NCBI GenBank assembly: GCA_033239125.1
Contig: BSWB01000002.1
Span: forward strand, 89,524,560 to 89,588,559
Origin: Fagopyrum homotropicum
Taxonomy: Eukaryota; Streptophyta; Magnoliopsida; Caryophyllales; Polygonaceae
Direction: 5' to 3'
DNA: 64,000 nt
Shown: positions 54,997 through 64,000 of the stretch, one piece after another
Position numbering within the stretch: position 1 is the stretch's first letter
Layout of the letters: every line of letters begins with the position of its first letter
The notes under the pieces: generated by a model
The model's database searches: none
Seen by the model: only the letters and a program-made list of their open reading frames with translations
What the model was told of the DNA's origin: nothing
Program-made: the position numbers and the translations under genes

Positions 54997-56203
54997 TCAA
55001 ATTGATTTAAAACACACAATATCTCTAGAACGAAGAGTAGAGTTAGAGGTACTCCCTTGAGGACCACTTGAAGGCTCATTCAAGGGTCTAGAGGATGAAT
55101 GAGGCCTTGAGCTCCTTCTTTGTGCTCCTTGGTCCATGGTTGATGCTTTTCGGTCCTCCTTGGTGGATGTAGGCTCACGGCTGTAGGATCCTTGGGGCCG
55201 GCTGTTTTGTGCTTTCCATGAGCTTGTAGCTCCAAAGCTTGTCTTGGCACCTTGGTTCCTAGCCTTTGTCTTCTTCTCTACTTTGATTGCCAAATGCAGC
55301 AGCTCTACCATGGTACTATAAGGATACAAATCAATTTCATTAGCCAAAGATGAGTTTAAAATGCGTAGATACCTAGCCATTGTAGACTCCTCATCTTCAA
55401 CCACATTAGCTTTCACCATTGCCATTTGCATAGAGGTGTAGACCTCTTCGGCACTCATGGCTCCTTGTCTAAGGTTCTCCAACCTTTGCCTCAGCTCCCT
55501 AGCATAATGTTGAGGTACAAAACGAGCTCTCATCAAGGCCTTCATTTGTTCCCATGTAGTGATGGCTGGATCCAAGGTTCTTCTCCTTTCCTTGACAAGA
55601 TGATCCCAGCATACGTGCATATCCTTGGAACTCCAATGATGCAAGCTGGACCTTCCTTTGCTCTCCAAAGTGATGGCATGACCAAAGTTGCTCCAATTTA
55701 GTCTCCCAATCCATGTAAGCATCCGGGTCACACTTGCCTTCAAAACTAGGAATCTTGACCTTCGCTTTCCCTATTCCATCTAGCTCTTGATAAGGCGTAA
55801 ATGGCTCATATTCTCGTCCTCTCCTTGGCTGTGGGTGACGCCTAGGGAACTCTCTCCACATGCCTTCTTCCTCAACATCCTCCTGTGGCTCCTGAAAATC
55901 ATCCACAAGATCTTGCACATTAGGTGTTCTAGGAAGAGGGTTAGCATGTCTCATACCTTGCCCTTGAGGAGTTCTTTGAGGTGATTCATGGGTTGTTTCT
56001 CTAGGGGCATCTCTAGATGTGCCTCCTAGCTCGAAAGTGGACCTCGGTTGTGGCGTGGCTATGGGTGTTGGCCGAGACTCCAACGTGCCAATCCGGTCGG
56101 TCAATCTTGCCACCGAATCCATTATTTGCTTCAACATAGCAAATGTCTCCGGGTGCATTGGCTCACTGCTTTGGGACTTGCTTGGACTATTAGACCTAGA
56201 CAT
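54997..56203 (-). pseudogene. gag: gag of element 5
   Basis: Start chosen at the ATG for MSRSNSPSKSQS (56203), as in element 1. Two overlapping frames (to 55499 and 55743-54997) imply a frameshift near 55600. The capsid region has YMDWETKLEQLW, ARFVPQHYARELRQRL and [15 protein letters not shown]. It ends SRDIVCFK where the zinc knuckle should begin; the rest of the CCHC box is deleted and the sequence rejoins at EQYESEDEHEND. Confidence 0.86.
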
Positions 56204-56230
56204 CATCAAAATAACACACAAAACAAGCAA

Positions 56231-57375
56231 ACTAATTGAATTAGATAAAACAGAAAATTCTCACAAGTGTTTACTCTCACTCTCACACTCAAGTTGTGTT
56301 GATCACAAGCTATTTGATGCAATTGACTTGGATGGATTAAAACTCCTTCTAAGATCAATGCCTTAGCTCAACTAGCACATTCCTTGACTTGAAAAAGGGT
56401 GATACACGGCTGCTTGAAGGTTCACAACAGAAAACGTCAAATTAGACACTAAGAAGCTGAAATAAGACTCAACTAGTATGGCTTGCAAGCAATGTTAACT
56501 AGCTAAATCACACAAAATACTAAAAAAAAGACACAAGACTCAAAAATAGATGCAAAAGGCTGATATGGACTCGAAAAGATGGTATACTTAAGATATGATA
56601 GAATTAGAGTAAAACAAGGAAGATAGACACACAAGAGACTAAGAAGAGAGCTTCACTTACCTTGTCCTTATGCAATGGAGAGAGATATGACCGGCTGTGG
56701 TGTTTAAAGTTGGCTTTTGGGTAATGGTGATGGATAAGAAATAAGGTAGGTAACTCTTGTTTGTAGTCTCAATGATCCTTCCACAATCAAATTGCAAAAA
56801 CACTTGTTTTTCTAGCTTCTACACAACTTAGGTTAGTATAGAATATGATATGAAATGTATGATATACAGTAGGATGATGAAAATATATGAGAAAATATTT
56901 CTTTTTCTTTGTTTTTCTTTTGTGTTCCTTGGCTGACGTTTTGTGGAAGAAAATAGGAGAGAGGAATGAAATTAAAAATTGAAAAGAAATAAGAGATAAC
57001 TAACTAGAAGTAGTCTCTTGTTGTTGCTACAAATAAGGAGCTTTTGTGGCCTCTCTCTCCTACTTGCAACGACTGATTTGTTTTGGAGAGTGGTCCCCCT
57101 TCTTTTTTTTTTGAACGGTTATTTGCCAAGAGGATGCAGCTGGACATTTTGGATGAACAATGGATGATGAAGGTGATGTAGAATGGCTGGAAAATGGCTG
57201 TTTTGGCTTGGCTTTCTCTCTTCTCCAATAAACACAAGAAACAAAGCAAATTAGACTCAAATAGACTCTTAAGATGAAGCAAATGACTCAAACAAAGAAA
57301 AGACTCAAAGAAGATACTCAAACCGTCAATGGTGATGGCTGATTCCGGACTCGCAATCAACTAGCTCTGATACCA
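56231..57375 (-). other. Leader and primer site of element 5
   Basis: Primer site TGGTATCAGAGC on the minus strand at 57375-57364. The leader is about 1.1 kb, repeated at 49580-50394 and in part at 57687-58077. Frames of 60-118 codons occur twice with identical changes, but have no conserved domain. Confidence 0.85.
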
Positions 57376-57378
57376 CTT

Positions 57379-57604
57379 TGATGCGGGTTGGGGCCGCAAA
57401 TGACTAGATCTAGATTGGGAGTCCTTGAAGACCAACAATGGACGTTTTCCTTGACAAATGGCACACAAAATCAGATTGTTTAGAACCAAAAATGACGTTG
57501 GACAAAAGGGAAGAAAGAGAATGAAATGGAACGTGGAATGTTTGGTAGAAGTAGATCCAAAAGAACCAAACGACTCCCTTACAAGAACCTTGATCAGATT
57601 GAAG
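57379..57604 (-). repeat. 5' LTR fragment of element 5
   Basis: Last 226 bp or so of the LTR (minus strand, ending CCGCATCA), matching 50410-50635. It is broken at 57604 where shuffled gag sequence begins. Confidence 0.86.
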
Positions 57605-57686
57605 GCTCATTCAAGGGTCTAGAAGAGTAGAGTTAAAGGTACTCCCTTGAGGACCATCCCTCATGTAGAGATAGATGGATTGGGAG
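57601..57686. other. Shuffled filler derived from element 5 gag
   Basis: Two short blocks also found at 55028-55096 (GAAGGCTCATTCAAGGGTCT and AGGTACTCCCTTGAGGACCA) occur here in swapped order, followed by about 30 bp of unknown origin. Confidence 0.8.
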
Positions 57687-58077
57687 ACTTGAAAAAGGGT
57701 GATACACGGCTGCTTGAAGGTTCACAACAGAAAACGTCAAGATAGACACTAAGAAGTTGAAATAAGACTCAAGACTCAACTAGTATGGCTTGCAAGCAAT
57801 GTTAACTAGCTAAATCACACAAAATACTCAAAAAAAGACACAAGACTCAAAGATAGATGCAAAAGGCTGATATGGACTCGAAAAGATGGTAAACTCAAGA
57901 TATGATAGAATTAGAGTAAAACAAGGAAGATAGACACACAAGAGACTAAGAAGAGAGCTTCACTTACCTTGTCCTTATGCAATGGAGAGGGATATGGCCG
58001 GCTGTGGTGTTTAACGTTGGCTTTTGGGTAATGGTGATGGATAAGAAATGAGGTAGGCAACTCTTGTTTGTAATCTC
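57687..58077 (-). repeat. Third, partial copy of the element 5 leader
   Basis: Matches 56388-56770 (from ACTTGAAAAAGGGTGATACA on the plus strand) and is cut at 58078 by the element 4 LTR. Confidence 0.87.
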
Positions 58078-58909
58078 TGATGAAGGGTCATCCGAGTTAG
58101 CTCCATCTTCAACACCACAAGGAGCCCTAACACGAGCTCAAGCCAAACCCCAAGCGGAGAGGGATGCTATCTTCCTAGACATGGTTCAAGAAGCTCACGC
58201 AAGCTCACCTCCAATGAGTCCAAGGCTCGTCATGATGCTTAGCCACATTGGACCAGCCAAGAAGAAGTTGAATGGAGCATAGGATGAAGGCTCACGTGTG
58301 CATATGCATGGATGAAGGCTGGCGTAAAGGCTGGCATGAGAAGCTAGTTAGAGAGTGTTAAATAAAGCCTATAATTAGTCTATTTTATGGATTTATTTAA
58401 AATACTCTAAATTGTAATTATTGTTTTTATTTCTTTTCTATTTTTAGGAGAGAAGGTCTAGGTTGTATATAAACCTTTCTCTCTTCTTTTTGTAGGCAGA
58501 TTACGTGAAACACATTGCTTAAGTGCCAAAATCGAACCCTTTTGAGTTCAGCCTATTGTCTTGTGAGAATTGTGGTGTTAGCATAGCTTTCTCGTTCTTG
58601 TGTGTGTCAATCTCCTTCGGGTTGGTGCTACAAGTCGAATCGAAGCAACCTCTTCGTGCCTTCGATAACTCTGCATCGATTGTGTGAAGTTGTAAGAAGC
58701 GGGGTCGAATCGTCATCGGTTTGGTTCTTGGATAATCGAATCCAAGGGTTCTATCGTTTTGTTCCTTTCGGTTCTTCCTTCCTATTTTCGTTCCCCCCTC
58801 TTTGTTTTGCACGTTTTCATTCATTCTTGTTTGCTGAATTTTGTTTGCTTCTATTCCCAAAAACAGGTTGCTCGTCTAGATCCGTTCTTTGCGGCTAATC
58901 CCCGTATCA
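58078..58909 (+). repeat. 5' LTR of element 4
   Basis: 832 bp, TGATGAAGGGTC to CCCCGTATCA. The coding head reads EGSSELAPSSTPQGALTRAQ. A TATATAAAC box is at 58466-58474. Confidence 0.9.
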
Positions 58910-58911
58910 AT

Positions 58912-58923
58912 TGGTATCATAGG
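58912..58923 (+). other. Primer binding site, diverged
   Basis: TGGTATCATAGG; the first eight bases match the tRNA-iMet site and two of the last four differ. Confidence 0.65.
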
Positions 58924-60206
58924 TTTGGTTCTTTGACGTTCAACCTACAAAAAGAGTCGGTAAATCATTCAAAAACCAAAAGTGTCTCGTTTTCTTGTTT
59001 GAGTCTTGCTTTGTTTTGAGTCTATTGCCATTGCCATTTCTATTCCAAGTTTTTGATTGAACTAACGAGTTTGTTGCTTTGTTTGTGAATCTTGGACGCC
59101 GGCACCCCTCCGACACCACGCCTACACCGCGCCTACCACCAGTCCTTGTGCCGACCACCACACCTGCCACCAGTCTTGCCCCACGTCCAACCACAAACAC
59201 CAAACGAGCCTAAAACGTTCAACAAGGAGAGGCTGATCCATTCAGCCTATTTTCCAGCTTCTCTCTCTCTCCTCCACAATTTCAGCTTATTTTTTTGAAT
59301 TTTCACCCTTGGTTAGCTATTTACTTGGTCAACTCTATCCTCTTGTAACTAATTAGATTTTCTTAGCATTTTTGTTTCATTTTTTTCTTTAATTCCAGCA
59401 GTAAGTTTAAAAAAAAAGAAAAGAAAGGAAAATCCGAAATCAGAAAAAAAAAAAAAAAGGAAAGAAAGAAAAGAAAAAGAAAAGAAAGAGAAAAGAAATC
59501 AGCATTATATTCATTTCATTTCATTTCATTCTTGCTAGCTTATTCTTGTTTTATTTCATAGTTTGTAATAGTTGAAGTTGTGCTTGCTAAGTGCTATTGT
59601 TCAGCAATCAAAGAGGACTACAAAGGAGCTCATCTCACTCAAAATTGTGCTTGCTAAGTGTTATTGTTCATCAACCAAAATGGACTAAAAAGGAGCTCAT
59701 CTCACTCAAAGGGACCATGCCATTCACGCCTAGCCTAGCTTCACCCTAGCCTAGCCACGTCTTGACCCTCGCCTAGTTCACTTCACTCGAGCCACGCCCT
59801 AGCCTTGACCAGCCCTTCTACACACGCCTTCGGTGTCCAAGGTTTGCTTGCTTAGGCTTGACGAGTAAGTTCTTTCAAGGCTTATCTTGAGTTCAAACTT
59901 TGAGTCCATACTTAGTTGCATATAACATTCGTGCAACTTGTCCTTTTCCGTTTTGAGTCTTTTCTTCTCTTTTATTGAGTCAAACACGTTTTTAAGGTGA
60001 TTGAAATCGAATTTCGCTTCTACTTTAAAGCTTTTGTTTGGCTAAGTATTGAACTCACGTGAGGTTTTTGACTAATACAAGACGAGCCATCAACAAGCTT
60101 GTTGAGCACCACTAGAGAGTGAGAGTTTGCTTTTGAGTGATACACTTGTGAGGCGTTTTTGTTTTAGCTAACCTAACGTATTTGAGTGTTTTAGTGTCTT
60201 TGAACA
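58924..60206 (+). other. Leader of element 4
   Basis: About 1.3 kb without a conserved frame. Contains a CCACC-rich stretch (59095-59200), a purine run (59407-59500), a TTTCA run (59512-59530) and a 66-bp tandem duplication (59578-59710). Confidence 0.8.
59578..59710 (+). repeat. 66-bp tandem duplication in the element 4 leader
   Basis: Two units beginning TTGTGCTTGCTAAGTG and ending AAGGAGCTCATCTCACTCAA, with a handful of substitutions. Confidence 0.88.
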
Positions 60207-61334
60207 ATGTCAGGAACTCCTGCAGGTACGCCAAGCCCCGAGCCTATCACCCCGGAGTTGTTTAACCTTATCAAGGGCTTGAAAGATAGCATTGAAGGGT
60301 TAACTACAAGGCTGTCCAACTTGGAGGCGTCTAATGTAGTTTTGGAGCCTCGGCCACTAGGAGGCAACAGGGAGGTAAGAGACCACTCGAGAGCTCCACA
60401 TCAAGGGCAAGACCGAATACCACTCCAAAGCCAACAGGAGGCATTTCAAGTAGTCCGGCACTCTAATGCCACGCAGCCCTCTCAGAATGTCCAAGGCTTA
60501 GGCCGCAATCTTGCTTTCGAGGAGCACATTTCTATCCCTTTTTCTCCTAATATTGATAATATGCCTAACTATCCTCAACAGTTTCAGAATCCAGCTTATG
60601 ATCAGGATGAGGACGGTGATGGAGATGACGAGGAACGGAGGCCAAACGGGCGAAGGGAGCACCAACAACCCCGGAGACCTCATGACGGCCGGCGCCAAGA
60701 CGAGCAGAGGCGTGACCCCTATGGTGGCCAGCCAAGAAGGGAGCGAGATCCGGAGTATGATGGCCTTGGCAAAGTGAAGGTGAAGATCCCAAGCTTTAAA
60801 GGCAAATGTGACCCGGATGTGTACATGGCTTGGGAGGCCAAGATAGAGCAAATATGGTCATGCCATAACTTTTCCGAGCATAAGAAGGTACATTCTGCAG
60901 CTCTTGAGTTTATTGATTATGCTATGATATGGTGGGATGATTTGGTGAAGGAAAGGAGGAGAACTATGGATGCACCGGTAGTTACTTGGGCGCACATGAA
61001 GGCCTTGATGAGAGCTCGGTTTGTGCCTCAACATTACACTAGGGAATTGAGGCAAAGGTTGGAGAACTTGAGGCAAGGAGCCATGACCGCCGAGGAGACC
61101 TATAATGCCATGCAAATGGCCATGGTAAAGGCTAATGTGCGAGAGGATGAAGAGACTACAATGGCTAGGTATCTTCGTATTCTCAATTCAAGTTTTTCTA
61201 ACAAGATAGATCTTTTTCCCTATAGCTCTATGACAGAATTGCTCCACCTAGCAATCAAAGTAGAAAGGAAAATAAAGGCAAGAAGTCAAGGAGGTAAGGT
61301 TGCCTATGGCACGCCTAGCTCATGGAGGAGCTAA
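60207..61334 (+). pseudogene. gag: gag of element 4
   Basis: ATG giving MSGTPAGTPSPEP. N-terminal coiled segment (LIKGLKDSIEGLTTRLSNLE), an Arg/Gln/Asp-rich hinge (residues 135-190), then the capsid ([63 protein letters not shown]). The frame stops at 61332-61334 after PSSWRS, ahead of the zinc knuckle, which is in the next open segment. Longer N-terminal region than element 1. Confidence 0.86.
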
Positions 61335-62003
61335 GGAGGTCGCCAACAAGGGAATTACAGCTGGGAGGTGCCAAGCAAGGAGAAGCTAGCCCCGGAGCAA
61401 GGAGGCCCACGCAAGGCTCCTTATGCACCCCCTACCAAGCCCAAGCCTACACTATCTAAAGGCACTCGAGGGAGTACTTCTAACCCTTCATCTAGAGCTA
61501 GAGATATTGTATGTTTTAAGTGCCAAGGAAGAGGGCACATGATGAAGGATTGTCCTAACAAAAAAACCTTGCTAGTTAACCATTTAGGGCAATATGAGTC
61601 CGAATCTGAGCATGAGCATGATAATGATGATTTTGAGCTTAATATGCATGATCATGATTATTTGGATGATGATGGGATTGAATATGAGCAAGGAGGTTGT
61701 TTGTTAGCTAAGAGAGTGTTATTTGATCATCCTAGCTCATTCCTAGCTAACAATTCCATGATTTGTGATAAAAGTCTTGAGCATGATAATTCTTTGATAG
61801 CTAGGAGAACTTTAAGTGTACAACCTGCTCCTTGTGAAGATAACCAAAGAGAAAACTTGTTTCACACTAGATGCTCGGTTAAAGGAAAGGTTTGTAATGT
61901 TATTATTGATGGAGGAAGTTGTTGAGATATTGCTAGCACCGAAATGATATCTAAGTTGCAAATTCCTACATTTTATCACCCTAGGCCGTATAAGCTGCAT
62001 TAG
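61335..62003 (+). pseudogene. Zinc knuckle and protease start of element 4
   Basis: [16 protein letters not shown] (near 61511), an acidic linker (SESEHEHDNDD), and the retropepsin active site VIIDGGSC at about 61897-61920. It ends in a TGA at 61923 where relatives have a second Cys. A further TAG at 62001 replaces the Trp of the LHWMNECG motif. Confidence 0.85.
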
Positions 62004-63200
62004 ATGAATGAATGTGGTGAGTTAAAGGTTAATAGGCAAGCTAAGATCACTTTTACTTTAGGCCATTATGAAGATACGGTTTTATGTGATGTTGTGCCTA
62101 TGCAAGCTTGTCATGTGTTGTTAGGCCCCCCTTGGCAATATGATAGGAGAGTTATGGATGATGGTTTTACAAATAGATATTCTTTTGTATTGAATGGTAA
62201 AACTGTGAATCTTAAGCCTATGACTCCCATGCAGATTGCGGAAGCATTTGAGAAGAAGAAGGCAAGTGAGCAAGAGCAAGGACAAGCTAAGAAGGGGAGC
62301 AAGTTGTCGAGCCAAGACCCCTCCCTAGCCACGCCTTCTAACCACCAGCCTAGCACCCTTGTGTCCACGGCCACAAAACAGCCCACAACAGCCTTGTTAG
62401 CTTCCAAACTTGAGCTACAAAATGACTACCTACCCTTAGACACCAACTTGATGATACTGTGTAAGGAGCTCACCTTGATGAGTGATGAAGCCAAGGCTAG
62501 CTTACCACCTACTATCCCAGCCATCCTTGAGGAGTTTAAGGATGTGTTTCCGGAAGAAATAACACATGGCCTTCCACCTTTGAGAGGTATTGAGCACCAG
62601 ATTGATCTTATTCCCAGCGCCACACTCCCAAATAGACCAGCCTACCGAATGAACCCAAAGGAGAGTCAAGAGATCCAAGCGCAGGTTCAAGACCTCCTAG
62701 ACAAGGGTTACGTGAGGGAGAGTTTAAGTCCGTGCGCCGTGCCCGTGCTCTTGGTGCCTAAGAAGGACAACATATGGAGGATGTGTGTTGATTGTCGAGC
62801 TATCAACAACATCACCATCAAGTACCGCCACCCTATTCCCCGCCTAGATGACATGCTTGATGAGCTACATGGCGCCACCACCTTTAGCAAGATAGACCTA
62901 CGGAGTGGCTACCATCAAATTCGAATGAAGGAGGGGGACGAGTGGAAAACAACCTTCAAAACTAAGTTTGGTTTGTATGAGTGGCTTGTTATGCCATTTG
63001 GGTTAACTAATGCTCCTTCTACTTTTATGCGCTTAATGAACTATGTTTTGAGACATTTTATAGGGAAGTTTATTGTAGTATACTTTGATGATATTTTAAT
63101 CTATAGCAGGTCCCTAGAGGAGCATGAAGAACATCTAAGGGAAGTAGTTCTTACCCTTAGGGCTGAACATCTAAGGGAAGTTTGTTGTAGTATACTTTGA
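62004..63200 (+). pseudogene. pol: Protease end and RT of element 4
   Basis: A 398-codon frame: [25 protein letters not shown] (Pro for the usual Arg before PWQ), a Lys/Gln linker, then RT with [16 protein letters not shown] motif (here [12 protein letters not shown]), [24 protein letters not shown], and [11 protein letters not shown] intact. It ends abnormally: after [12 protein letters not shown] the sequence repeats HLREV and then a copy of upstream sequence (63171-63207). Confidence 0.86.
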
Positions 63201-63209
63201 TGATTTTAA

Positions 63210-63992
63210 GTGACTACACAAGGCCTACAAGTGGATGAAGAGAAGATTAGAGCAATCAAAGATTGGACCACACCAACATCCATCAGCCAAGTAAGGAGTT
63301 TCCATGGGCTTGTAAGCTTCTATAGGCGCTTTGTGAGAGATGTTAGTACCATCGCTGCGCCCTTGACGGAAATTTGCAAAAAGCATGCGCCATTTGTGTG
63401 GGAGGAGGCGCAAGAACGTGCCTTTAGCAAGCTGATATTGGTCTTAACCGAGGCGCCTTTGCTAGCTCTTCCCGACTTCACTAGGCCCTTTGAAGTGGAG
63501 TGTGACGCCTCAGGCATTGGCATAGGCGGTGTGCTCATGCAAGAAGGTAAGCCTATTGCCTTCTTTACTGAAAAGCTCAAAGGAGCATGTCTTAATTACT
63601 CTACCTATGATAAAGAGTTATATGCTTTGTTTAGAGTGCTTAAGACATGGCAACACTACTTGTGGCCTAGAGAGTTTATTTTGCATTCCGATCATGAGTC
63701 TTTGAAGCATTTTCGGAGTCAAGATAAACTAGATAGGAGGCATGGTAGGTGGATGGAATTTATTGAGACTTTTCCCTATGTTATCAAGTATAAAAAGGGA
63801 AAAGACAATGTAGTGGCGGATGCCCTCTCTAGGAGGCACACATTGTTGACTACATTGGATGCTAAGGTATTAGGCTTTGTTTACATTAAGGAGCTCTATG
63901 AATCTGATATTGATTTTGGTGATACATATAAGTTATGTGTGCAAAAAGGTTCCTTAGATAAATACTATTTGTTTGAGGGATTTTTGTTTTGA
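63210..63992 (+). pseudogene. pol: RT thumb and RNase H of element 4
   Basis: [32 protein letters not shown], then RNase [27 protein letters not shown] and [10 protein letters not shown]; continues into the integrase N-terminal linker ([14 protein letters not shown]) and stops at TGA 63990. About 30 codons of the expected RT (the KCDFCTNEVIFLG segment) are missing before it. Confidence 0.86.
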
Positions 63993-64000
63993 ATTGATAA

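Larger units (their letters stand above)
49580..57604 (-). mobile_element. CRM-like retrotransposon, element 5, tandem LTR form
   Basis: Minus-strand order: truncated 5' LTR (57604-57379), primer site, leader (57363-56231), gag, protease, RT, RNase H, integrase, complete LTR (51380-50410), then a second primer site and leader (50406-49580). The unit LTR-interior-LTR-leader is what recombination between tandem copies or a circular intermediate would leave. Several nonsense codons and frameshifts; the gag zinc knuckle is gone. Confidence 0.85.
58078..64000 (+). mobile_element. CRM-like retrotransposon, element 4 (runs off window)
   Basis: 5' LTR, primer site, long leader, gag, protease, RT and RNase H are present; integrase and 3' LTR lie beyond the window. 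Same subfamily as element 2. It interrupts the element 5 leader, so it is the later arrival there. Confidence 0.9.

Noticed and set aside
54753..55079. A 108-codon frame with NPKPETR repeats
   Set aside because: It is the translation of the telomere-like array, not a conserved protein.
1..64000. CRISPR arrays, bacterial-type operons, riboswitches, rRNA or tRNA genes
   Set aside because: None seen. Tandem arrays lack unique spacers, and the short tRNA-like sequences are primer binding sites of retroelements.

Overview
This is nuclear DNA of a flowering plant (probably a eudicot). No ordinary single-copy host gene or RNA gene could be recognised. Almost everything is nested, broken mobile DNA: Ty3/gypsy retrotransposons of two kinds, a copia scrap, and one large Mutator-like DNA transposon (MULE). 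The plus-strand and minus-strand chromoviral elements look like the CRM (centromeric retrotransposon) lineage: they have an IIDGGSCCN protease, LTRs beginning TGATGARGGA, initiator-Met primer sites, and a pol frame that runs into the 3' LTR. The other gypsy group is Athila-like, with a tRNA-Asp primer site and ATHILA ORF-like protein. Such a mix fits pericentromeric or centromeric heterochromatin, but that is inference.

Layout. 1-7052: CRM-like element 1 (+), its 5' LTR cut by the window edge. 7053-11734: CRM-like element 2 (+), 5' truncated. 11735-14426: Athila-like gag/protease (-). 14427-15724: CRM-like 5' LTR, primer site and leader (+). 15746-18390: Athila-type LTR DNA split by a clean CRM solo LTR (16242-17213) with a CTCAA target duplication. 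18614-27480: Athila-like element 2 (-), lacking reverse transcriptase, with CRM LTR pieces in or beside it. 27481-28870: LTR-like fragments. About 28890-37200: the MULE. 37201-39861: Athila-like 3' part (-). 39862-40976: copia fragment (+). 40977-48229: CRM-like element 3 (+). 48230-49579: Athila-like integrase (-). 49580-57604: CRM-like element 5 (-) in a tandem LTR arrangement. 57605-58077: shuffled filler. 58078-64000: CRM-like element 4 (+), running out of the window.

The MULE is the most interesting part. It holds two convergent genes whose introns can be resolved from the sequence. The plus-strand gene (29163-33066, seven exons) fuses a FAR1-like zinc-binding domain, a MULE DDE transposase, a SWIM-like motif, an acidic run, AT-hook-like repeats and a C-terminal OTU cysteine protease; one frameshift near 30,220 is its only visible break. 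The minus-strand gene (36337-33313, five exons) encodes a plant mobile domain (PMD/MAIN-like) protein of about 660 residues, open throughout. The stops are 246 bp apart, the same tail-to-tail layout as mudrA/mudrB in maize MuDR. A GC-rich inverted repeat marks the left end and a related block lies in inverted orientation at the right end.

The retroelements are mostly dead. Nonsense codons, frameshifts and deletions hit gag and pol in all of them. Element 3 keeps an 882-codon frame only because a 399-bp deletion that removes the RT catalytic core is exactly in frame.
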